DNA of 64,000 nt. Origin: JAAFIM01 sp964467315. Lineage in GTDB: Bacteria; Bacteroidota; Bacteroidia; Chitinophagales; Saprospiraceae. The notes beneath the pieces were generated by a model. That model worked only from the letters and a program-made list of their open reading frames with translations, was not told the origin of the DNA and searched no databases. The stretch's first letter is position 1. Each line of letters starts with the position of its first letter. The position numbers were made by a program, and so were the translations under genes. The DNA lies in assembly GCA_964467315.1 (NCBI GenBank), contig CAYXSA010000007.1:9794-73793 (forward strand), in the 5' to 3' direction. Positions 57,419-64,000 of this stretch are shown in pieces.

Positions 57419-58486
57419 ATGGAGATTTTTTATACGCGATTGGGCGGCGGCGAAGAAAACGAGGCAGAATGGGCAAATTTGCGGACTTTATTGTTGAGTG
57501 AAGATGCGGAAAATCTGCAAATCGGTTTGAGTATCTTGGGAGGCGCGCCGCAAAACTGTGCCGCGGTAGCCGATGCGCTCTGTGTTCGTTTGATTTTCGA
57601 GGCAGAAACGGACGAAAATGCGCCCTATCGGCAGCGCATCAGCGTCTTGCTCAATACCTACCTGCCGAAGGCGCAGCGGCGGGCTTTGGAGGAAGATTTA
57701 GCGCTGTTTTTACCTACGAATGCGCAGACTCAAAGTTGGGCGACGGTAGCGGCGCGGCTGCATCGCTACGAGCAAGTGCGGGCGCATTATGAGCCACTTA
57801 TTTTGCAAAATGCGCTTTTTGCGAAGCGTTTTTTTTCAGTAGCGACCCTTTTTATCTACGGCTACGAGCAGCGAGAGGCAGCATTGCCGTTTTTAGAATT
57901 GGCGATGGAGCGGCTTCCCAACTGGGTAGCGCCTTTTTTGAATTGGGCAGACGTATATACCTTGCATCTTTTTCCTGCCGCCAAATTTTGGGAGCAGGCG
58001 GATAAGGCGGAGGCGGTTTTTGAGCATATTTTGCAGCTAAAGCCGCATTATGCGCCTCTTGTAGCCTACAAACGGGCTTTCATGGCGCAAACCTTGAGGC
58101 GGAAAGGCTGGCAGCAACTGGCGCGGGCGGGTTATGAGCAGGCTTTAGCGGCAAAATTAGATGCGAAAACGCGGGAAAATATCAGCGAATGGCTTTTGGC
58201 GATTTGTGTAGAGCAGGGCGATTATGTGCGGGCGGCGGAGTTGGTGCAGGCGCTTACGCCCTCTTTGGGCATAGATAAATTGGCTATCCCATTGGCTTTA
58301 GTGGCTTGGAAACTGCATAACAATCGAGAAGCCGCCGCTACCCTACTTAAAAAAACCGCCGCAAAAGAACCACAAAACGCCCAACTATCGCGCTATCTTT
58401 CGCAGTTATACGCAGAAATGGGCGAGGTGCAGGCGAGCGCCTTTTATGCCGAGCAGGCGGATAAGATAGATAGCTTAAAAGCGTGA
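57419..58486 (+). CDS. TPR-like repeat protein
   Basis: The 355-residue product is helical throughout. The second half contains recognisable TPR-type units (QREAALPFLELAMERLPNW, KAEAVFEHILQLKPHYAP, ARAGYEQALAAKLDAKT, EVQASAFYAEQADKI). There is no signal peptide. The first 150 residues are helical repeats of a HEAT or ARM kind that I cannot assign further. The stop codon TGA (58484-58486) coincides with the start of an inverted family C repeat. Confidence 0.8.
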   Translation: MEIFYTRLGGGEENEAEWANLRTLLLSEDAENLQIGLSILGGAPQNCAAVADALCVRLIFEAETDENAPYRQRISVLLNTYLPKAQRRALEEDLALFLPTNAQTQSWATVAARLHRYEQVRAHYEPLILQNALFAKRFFSVATLFIYGYEQREAALPFLELAMERLPNWVAPFLNWADVYTLHLFPAAKFWEQADKAEAVFEHILQLKPHYAPLVAYKRAFMAQTLRRKGWQQLARAGYEQALAAKLDAKTRENISEWLLAICVEQGDYVRAAELVQALTPSLGIDKLAIPLALVAWKLHNNREAAATLLKKTAAKEPQNAQLSRYLSQLYAEMGEVQASAFYAEQADKIDSLKA

Positions 58487-58613
58487 TGTATAGGTACTGC
58501 GCCGCTCGCCTTTGGCTTGCGTCGCTGGCACTATGCCACTCGCTACGCTCGCGGCAGTGGTAGCAAGTATATAAATTTGTATAAAATAGCTGCCGTCTGT
58601 GCTGAAGATAAGA
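58484..58613 (-). repeat. Family C element, copy 5
   Basis: Minus-strand copy: reading on that strand, GCACAGACGGCAGCTATTTT, ATATACTTGCTACCACTGCC, two stems, GCGCAGTACCTATACATCAC. Its last bases contain the stop codon of the TPR gene. The remaining 60 bases before the next ATG are AT-rich. Confidence 0.8.
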
Positions 58614-58675
58614 GCCTCATCGGTTTGGAATACCCATATACACTGTGTTTTAATCTGTACATCGCGTTAAAAAAT

Positions 58676-60433
58676 ATGAGGGCAATCGCACTAAACGGCG
58701 CAGCGTCGACAAAGGAGCAAAAAATTTTATGGGCGTTTTGGCTGCTGATGGTAGCAGCGGTTTTGTTTTGGGGCAATGGCAGCGTAAGCCTTTGGGACGA
58801 AGATGAGGCGGCTTATGCTTTATTTGGCAAAACGATGCTGGAGTCAGGCGATTGGTTGGTTCCTGATTTCAGTTGGTCGGATATACACCGCAAAACGCCT
58901 TTTCATTTTTGGGCTATCGGGGCGAGTTTTGCGCTGTTTGGGGTGAATGAATGGGCATTGCGATTGCCGACGGTTTTGGCTTTGTGTTGGCTGATGTGGT
59001 TGATGTGGTTTTGGGGTGCGGAGTTGTGGGGGCGGCGGGTGGCGGCTTGGTCGCTGTTGATCTTGATGTCGAGCCTGATGATGCCGACGCTGGCAAAGGT
59101 CGCTTTAACAGACGGCTGGTTATTGCTCACGAGTGCGGCGGCAGCTTTGGCGCTCATGCTGGCGATGGAAACCGAAACAGAAGACCGAGCGCGTCGGGCG
59201 CTGCTCTATTTTTGGCTTTGGGTGGGTGTAGGTATCTTGGTGAAAGGTCCTCCGATAGTGATTTTGGCGGGGGGTATGTGGTGGGTGGCATTGCTCACCC
59301 ATGAGCGCGGGCGGGCGCGTTTGTTGTCTTGGGGGGCTGTATTGGGTGCTGCTTGGGCGATTTTGCCCTTTAGTCTTTGGGCGGGAGCGGTATGGTATTC
59401 GGGGCGGGGGGATTTTTTGCAGTTTTTGTATGATTGGTATGTGGTAAAGCGGGTTGGGGGCAGCGTGTTGGGGCAAACGGGCTGGGCGGGCTATCATTTT
59501 GTAGTTTTGTCTTTGTCGTTTTTGCCGATGCTGGTGGCGGTCTGGTCTTCGGCGGGGGAATGTCGGCGCTGGTGGCAAGCGCGGCGGGGTTTGGTCTGTT
59601 TGGGTTTGGGTTGGCTGGGTTTCGGTTGGTGGTTTTTTGAATTGATGTCGAGCAAGCTACCGACCTATTCGCTTTCGGTGCAGCCGCTCTGGGCGGTAGC
59701 GGGCGCGGCTATGTGGTCGCTCTGGGCAAAGCAAGCACAGAGCGCCGAAAAGGGCGATTTTTGGCGCAGCTTACCCGCCTTAGTGCGAGGGGCTTGGTGG
59801 CTTTGGCTCTTGGTCTGGTGGTCAGTCGTAGCGGCGGCGCTATTGCTGCCGATGGTAGAGAACGTTCCTTCGTGGGTGGCGAGCATTGTCGATGATTGGC
59901 GGGTGCGGCTCTGGTTGCTGCTGCTGGGTGGAGCGGCAACGGCGGCTGTAGTGGCGATGCGCAGGGGCGAAGTTGGTGCGGCTTTGATAGCCTCAACGCT
60001 CTTGGGTCTGGGTTTGCAGTGGGGGGCTTGGGCGCTGGTAGCGCCGCAGATAGAAAACAGCCCTATGAAAAGCCTACGCCGTATAGCCGAGCGCGTTTTG
60101 CAAGAGCGAAAAGCAGGCGAAACCGTAGCGCTGGTGGGTTTTACCCCAAGCCAAACGAAACCGAGCCTACTTTTTTACCTCGTCCAAAACGAAAAAATGA
60201 GCGACAAAAGCGCCCGTAGCCGAGTTTTTGAGCAAATAACATCGGAAGAAGCCCTAAGCAGGGCTTGGACTTATCCCGAAAAAAGGCAGCTCTTTTTGGC
60301 AGGCGAAAAGGAAGGCGATTGGGTGCGAAATATACGCGACAACTTCCCCCAAGCCCGCATAGATACCCTGCATTGGTGGTCTACAGACGACCAACTGCGG
60401 GCGCATGATTTTTATTTCGTAAGGAATTTTTAG
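58676..60433 (+). CDS. ArnT-like membrane glycosyltransferase
   Basis: ATG 58676 gives 585 residues. The longer frame to 58517 reads through the family C repeat and is rejected. The first periplasmic loop carries the catalytic-type acidic motif WDEDEAAYA (about residues 40-48), followed by FGKTMLESGDWLVPDF and a K-x-PF-F-like IHRKTPFHFWAI. These features are found in ArnT/PMT-type glycosyltransferases that use a polyprenyl-phosphate sugar. About 11 hydrophobic helices, very rich in Trp and Gly. The last 130 residues form a periplasmic soluble domain. The acceptor cannot be inferred. Confidence 0.88.
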   Translation: MRAIALNGAASTKEQKILWAFWLLMVAAVLFWGNGSVSLWDEDEAAYALFGKTMLESGDWLVPDFSWSDIHRKTPFHFWAIGASFALFGVNEWALRLPTVLALCWLMWLMWFWGAELWGRRVAAWSLLILMSSLMMPTLAKVALTDGWLLLTSAAAALALMLAMETETEDRARRALLYFWLWVGVGILVKGPPIVILAGGMWWVALLTHERGRARLLSWGAVLGAAWAILPFSLWAGAVWYSGRGDFLQFLYDWYVVKRVGGSVLGQTGWAGYHFVVLSLSFLPMLVAVWSSAGECRRWWQARRGLVCLGLGWLGFGWWFFELMSSKLPTYSLSVQPLWAVAGAAMWSLWAKQAQSAEKGDFWRSLPALVRGAWWLWLLVWWSVVAAALLLPMVENVPSWVASIVDDWRVRLWLLLLGGAATAAVVAMRRGEVGAALIASTLLGLGLQWGAWALVAPQIENSPMKSLRRIAERVLQERKAGETVALVGFTPSQTKPSLLFYLVQNEKMSDKSARSRVFEQITSEEALSRAWTYPEKRQLFLAGEKEGDWVRNIRDNFPQARIDTLHWWSTDDQLRAHDFYFVRNF

Positions 60434-60624
60434 CCTTTTTGCGCCTATCCGCAGGCTGCGCGCTACGCGCTTACCTGCGGCTAAAAAGAACATAGCCCCT
60501 TTGGGGCTATTATGGGCTGCAAACCGAATGAAATTATGCGGAATAGCCCCACTGCGAAGCAGCCGCGAAGCGAACGGGCGTTTTTTTCTTAACCGTTGGC
60601 AAGCGTAGTGCAGCCTGCGGCAAA
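60434..60624. other. Hairpin-rich intergenic stretch
   Basis: Contains stems ATAGCCCC-TTT-GGGGCTAT (60494-60512) and GGGCTATTATGGGCTGCA with a partly complementary TGCGGAATAGCCC, then an unpaired T-run. It looks like another short repeat, distantly related to family A, seen once in the window. No gene found. Confidence 0.4.
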
Positions 60625-60783
60625 GCCCCGCGCCTCTTTGGGCGCGGGGATAAAAAGCGTGAGGGATAGTAGGGGCGTATCAACATTCGCCCAAATGGGC
60701 GATGATGATACGCCCCGAATAGCCCGACCCTGCGACCTTTAAGCCGCGTTTAGCGGCGGGGAGCAGGGGCACGCCCAAAAAAA
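60625..60783 (+). repeat. Family A element, copy 23
   Basis: Outer hairpin CCCCGCGCC-TCTTTG-GGCGCGGGG, GCGTGAGGGATAGTAG, TATCAACATTCGCCC-type hairpin 1, ATAGCCCGACC, and hairpin 2 CCTGC...GCAGG with nested GCCGC-GTTTA-GCGGC. GGGCACGCCC with an A-run ends four bases from the stop of the DUF4249 gene. Confidence 0.85.
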
Positions 60784-60786
60784 ACG

Positions 60787-61608
60787 CTATCGGATAACAA
60801 TACTAAGCCTTTGGCTATGGCAAACCTTGAAAAAACCAAGCGCGGGCGCGCTGAGATTGCTGGGCGGATTGGCGGGCGCGGCGCTGGACTGGCTAACGGT
60901 TTCTTCCAAGCCGTAGAAGTACTTAAATGCGGCTTCGTCGATGTTTTGCATCTCGACGGTCAGCGTATCGCCTGCCTTTGTGGACAGAAAAACGGGGCGA
61001 TTGTTGGTATTGCCGTTGTTGATTTTGTCGTCGTATACGACTATAGCCTCCTGCCGCTCGGCATTTTTGTATAGCTCGAATTGGTAAAAGTTTACAAACT
61101 CGGCGGGGTCGGTAAAAATGGGCGTAACGACGATAAATACGTTGCCATCGTCATCGGGTCGCTGCGGTCTGCCTCCCTGCATATCGGTCGTCAGATTTTC
61201 TTGCCGCAAAGAATCGAAGGGCACAGATGCGGGCATAATTGCCGACGAAGTAAATACTAATTCTGACTGTGTAGTCGGATTGGGCTGTATGCGTATATCA
61301 TAGCGTTCGCCCACCACAGCCGCCAAATCGGGGTGCGTATACAGGCCTGCCGCCGTTTCTGTAAGCGTATCTATACGCGTGCCATTGGATATAGTAACCA
61401 GCGCGCCCGATACTTCAGGAAACGCCTCTTCCGAGCTAAAATTGACCGTGCGGCTGATTTGCACGCGGGCGCTGCCTGCCTCCTGCGTGAGGACAGCCTG
61501 CACCACGTACAGCGGCTCGGCATCGCGCAAATCTATATCTATCTCTTTGGTGCAGCCTGCAAGCAAGTAAAGGAAGGAGAGCGCAAGCAGCGTATTATAT
61601 CGGCGCAT
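60787..61608 (-). CDS. DUF4249-family lipoprotein
   Basis: The 273-residue product has a lipoprotein signal (YNTLLALSFLYLLAGC, Cys19). It has the DUF4249 features: EIDIDLRDAEPLYVVQAVLTQEAG, two beta-sandwich-like halves, and a DSLRQEN segment in the middle. DUF4249 lipoproteins are regularly encoded next to CarboxypepD-plug TonB receptors, probably as a surface or periplasmic partner of unknown cargo. The gene starts three bases after the stop of the receptor gene, and the C-terminal end lies close to a family A repeat. Confidence 0.87.
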   Translation of the reverse strand: MRRYNTLLALSFLYLLAGCTKEIDIDLRDAEPLYVVQAVLTQEAGSARVQISRTVNFSSEEAFPEVSGALVTISNGTRIDTLTETAAGLYTHPDLAAVVGERYDIRIQPNPTTQSELVFTSSAIMPASVPFDSLRQENLTTDMQGGRPQRPDDDGNVFIVVTPIFTDPAEFVNFYQFELYKNAERQEAIVVYDDKINNGNTNNRPVFLSTKAGDTLTVEMQNIDEAAFKYFYGLEETVSQSSAAPANPPSNLSAPALGFFKVCHSQRLSIVIR

Positions 61609-61611
61609 CGG

Positions 61612-63909
61612 TTATTTGAAGTTAAAATTCCAAGAAATAGAGGGCACCCAGCGGAAGAGGGAGGTTTGCACGGCGACGGTTTTGGTCGGGTCGTCTTCGC
61701 TCTCTTCGAAGGAAATCAAAAAGGCGTTTTCTCTGCCATAGGCATTGTAAAGACTGATGGCGATTTCCGAATTGAAGCGTTTGCGCTCCTTTAGCTGAAA
61801 GGTCGCCGCCAAATCTAAGCGATGATAAGCGGGCATGCGATAGCCATTGCGCTCGCTATAAAGCCAAATCGTTTGCCCGTTGATTTCGTATTTGCCTGTG
61901 GGGAAGGAAACGGCATTGCCCGTTTGATAGACCCAAACGGCAGAAACATTGATGCGGGGCGTGATGTCGTACATGGTTACTACAGAAATATCATGGGTTC
62001 TATCCTGCCGCGCTGCGTACCAAGCGCCACCGTTTACGCCCTCTATCTGCTTTTCGGTGCGCGAAAGGGTATAGCCGAGCCAGCCCGTAAATTTGCCCTT
62101 GTTCTTTTTGAGCAAAAATTCTACCCCGTAGGCGCGCCCCCGCCCGTACAGCAGTTGGGTTTCTATCACGGGGTCAAACTCGTTGGCTCCATCGCGGTAG
62201 TCTATTTGGTTGTGCATCCATTTGTAATAGGTTTCCACGCTAAATTCGTAGGTATTTTCCTTAAAATTCTGAAAATAGCCCAAAGATACTTGGTCGGCGA
62301 CTTCGGGGCGTATGAGGTTAGAATTTAAGACCCATTTGTCTGTAGGGCTGGTGCTAACGGAGTTGGCTATCAGGTGCACGTGCTGCGTATTGCGGGTATA
62401 AGCAGCTTTTAGCGAATTTTTATCGCTCAATACATAGCTCATCGATACGCGAGGCTCAAAATTTAGGTATTGGCTGACGATGTTGGCTTCTGCGAGGGTG
62501 TCGGTGATGTTGCCCTGCTCATCGACATTGAAGTAGTCGCCACCGCCCAAAACCGCGTAATGACTTAGGCGCAGACCGTAGTTTATATTTAGTTTTGAAC
62601 TGGGTTTCCAAGCTCCCGCCGCGTAGGCTGCCGACTCCAGACCGTAGCGATTGTCGCCGAGATTGGTGCTAAAACCCGTTGCATCTACCTTGCCTGGTAT
62701 AGCGGTATGATGTATGACGTTGTAACCGAAACGCCATTCGCTTTTGGGATTGGGGAAATACTGAAATTCTTGCTTCAAATTCCAGTCGCGCACCCGAGAA
62801 AAGATGCTAAACTCGGCATTGTCGTTTGTTAGCTCTATTTTGTAGTCGTAATTGCTAAAAATAAAGGAGGTATTAGAAAACCATTTGGCGTTGAAAAGGT
62901 GATTCCAACGCAGCGTTCCCGTCGCATTGCCCCAGTCTATGCCGAATTGGTCGCCCAAACCCAAGACATCGCGCCCAAAGTAGCCCGACAAAAACAATCT
63001 ATCTTTGTCCGAAAATTTGTAATTGATTTTCGCATTGAGGTCGTAAAAATATAGGGTGTTTTCTTTCAGCTGCTCCGAAAATGCCAAAAAAACATCGGCA
63101 TAAGTACGCCGCCCCGAAAGCAAAAAAGAAGATTTTCCCTTTTGTATAGCGCCCTCTACCGTGAGGCGGGAGGCGATAAGTCCAAGCCCCCCATTGAAGC
63201 CCCAGCCCTGATTATTGCCTTCTTTCATCTTGATATCGACCACAGAAGCCAGTCTGCCGCCAAATTGCGCGGGCGCAGTGCCCTTATATAGACTCACGTC
63301 TTTTATCGCATCGCTATTGAAGGTCGAGAAAAAGCCCAATAAATGCGAGGCATTATACACGGGCGCATCATCGAGCAAAATCAAATTTTGGTCGGCAGCG
63401 CCACCGCGCACCGTAAAACCGCTTTGCCCCTCGCCGCTGGATTTTACGCCAGGCAGTAGCTGTATAGCTTTCAGCACATCGCGCTCGCCGAAAATCATAG
63501 GCAGCTTTTCGATGGTTTTCATATCGAGCTTTTCCACGCCCATTTGCGCATCAGTTACCCGACTATTGCCGCCTTCCGCCTCCACGACGAGTTCCACAAA
63601 ATCGCTGCCCTCCTCTTTTAGGCTTATGTTCCATTTGCGCGACTCCGTGAGCTTGACCTCCGCCGCCTCTTCCGCATAGCCCAGATAAGAAACGCGTACC
63701 GCATAGGTACCTTCGGGCAGGGTCAGGGAATAAAATCCGTACTCATTGGTCGTTGCGCCGCGCACGCTTTCGCCGATTTTCGTCGATACGTTCGCGCCCA
63801 TGAGCGATTCGCCCGTTTGTAGGTCCGTAACATAGCCGCTCAAGGTAAAATTACTTTGCCCCCAGACCGATAGCGGTAGTAGACAAAGTAGCCATAAAAA
63901 TTGCTTCAT
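61612..63909 (-). CDS. TonB-dependent outer membrane receptor with CarboxypepD domain
   Basis: The 765-residue protein has a signal peptide (QFLWLLCLLPLSVWGQ). A carboxypeptidase-regulatory domain (about 20-105, TLSGYVTDLQTGESLMGANV) comes first, then a plug (about 115-235) with LPGVKSSGEGQSGFTVRGGAADQNLILLD in pieces and a typical PAQFGGRLASVVDI. A 22-strand-type barrel ends in aromatic FNFK. Together with the DUF4249 lipoprotein it forms a transport pair for an unknown substrate. The receptor is complete, and its upstream region reaches the window edge. Confidence 0.92.
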   Translation of the reverse strand: MKQFLWLLCLLPLSVWGQSNFTLSGYVTDLQTGESLMGANVSTKIGESVRGATTNEYGFYSLTLPEGTYAVRVSYLGYAEEAAEVKLTESRKWNISLKEEGSDFVELVVEAEGGNSRVTDAQMGVEKLDMKTIEKLPMIFGERDVLKAIQLLPGVKSSGEGQSGFTVRGGAADQNLILLDDAPVYNASHLLGFFSTFNSDAIKDVSLYKGTAPAQFGGRLASVVDIKMKEGNNQGWGFNGGLGLIASRLTVEGAIQKGKSSFLLSGRRTYADVFLAFSEQLKENTLYFYDLNAKINYKFSDKDRLFLSGYFGRDVLGLGDQFGIDWGNATGTLRWNHLFNAKWFSNTSFIFSNYDYKIELTNDNAEFSIFSRVRDWNLKQEFQYFPNPKSEWRFGYNVIHHTAIPGKVDATGFSTNLGDNRYGLESAAYAAGAWKPSSKLNINYGLRLSHYAVLGGGDYFNVDEQGNITDTLAEANIVSQYLNFEPRVSMSYVLSDKNSLKAAYTRNTQHVHLIANSVSTSPTDKWVLNSNLIRPEVADQVSLGYFQNFKENTYEFSVETYYKWMHNQIDYRDGANEFDPVIETQLLYGRGRAYGVEFLLKKNKGKFTGWLGYTLSRTEKQIEGVNGGAWYAARQDRTHDISVVTMYDITPRINVSAVWVYQTGNAVSFPTGKYEINGQTIWLYSERNGYRMPAYHRLDLAATFQLKERKRFNSEIAISLYNAYGRENAFLISFEESEDDPTKTVAVQTSLFRWVPSISWNFNFK

Positions 63910-64000
63910 TATTTATTGATTATCAAGCATATATATACAAAGTCTAAAATTTTGGTGCTTTATGATTTTGGCTGGAGCCCTACATAAAAGGATAAAATTA

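Noticed and set aside
58517..58675. Upstream extension of the ArnT-like protein
   Set aside because: It is encoded by family C copy 5, and the ATG at 58676 gives the expected N-terminus.
557..60783. CRISPR-like array from the recurring GCGTGAGGGATA sequence
   Set aside because: Copies are kilobases apart, in both orientations, and internally variable; there are no regular spacers and no cas genes.

Overview
The window reads as a stretch of a Bacteroidota chromosome, most likely Cytophagales or a close relative. The support is indirect but consistent: PorP/SprF and GldH (type IX secretion/gliding proteins), a secreted protein with a C-terminal type IX sorting domain, a CarboxypepD-plug TonB receptor paired with a DUF4249 lipoprotein, DUF3276, and promoter-like TAnnTTTG boxes without Shine-Dalgarno sequences. 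An HMG-CoA reductase points to the mevalonate route. No rRNA, tRNA, CRISPR array, prophage or complete IS was recognised.

Layout. 1-2.8 kb: minus-strand set with a cut-off gene, a single-domain globin, a STAS-like protein and an RsbR-type globin-STAS protein. 2.9-5.3 kb: AT-rich accessory pair (HExxH peptidase-like protein plus lipoprotein) between two dispersed repeats. 5.3-9.5 kb: large LytS-type sensor kinase and an unknown protein. 9.6-12.5 kb: a Septu-like defence operon (PtuA ATPase, PtuB HNH nuclease). 12.5-18.2 kb: MlaE permease, two glycosyltransferases, an ADP-ribosyltransferase with an overlapping partner gene, a DUF3800 protein, a cytochrome b5-like protein. 18.4-29 kb: metabolic and housekeeping genes (HMG-CoA reductase, RlmN, fructose bisphosphatase, RsbW-like kinase, YbeY, thioesterase, flavin monooxygenase). 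29-33.3 kb: accessory region with the N-terminal part of a contractile-injection-system ATPase, an RGS-like protein and two paralogous secreted proteins. 33.4-51.4 kb: OmpA/PorP pair, cyclophilin, LutB, AlkC, S10 carboxypeptidase, peroxiredoxin, carbonic anhydrase, secreted S51 peptidase, PAP2 phosphatase. 51.4-64 kb: GldH-RicT, an epimerase, an Nfu-type protein, hydrolase, TPR protein, ArnT-like transferase, DUF4249/TonB receptor.

The dominant unexplained feature is a family of about 23 intergenic elements (family A, roughly 90-200 bp). Each runs GCGTGAGGGATA - hairpin - ATAGCCCGACC - hairpin - GGGCACGCCC - A-tract, often with another hairpin (CTTTG loop) outside the GCGTGAG end. The linkers are conserved while the stems differ from copy to copy yet still pair. 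Two smaller families are also present: B (2 copies) and C (5 copies). Copies of A flank the accessory cassettes, supply the stop codon of one gene, sit directly after the stop of the shortened ATPase gene, and lie beside a gene with no good ATG. Other candidates for undescribed biology are the ADP-ribosyltransferase/partner pair at 14.7-15.6 kb, the peptidase/lipoprotein pair at 3.2-5.1 kb, and the ATPase fragment/RGS-like pair at 29.3-31.2 kb.
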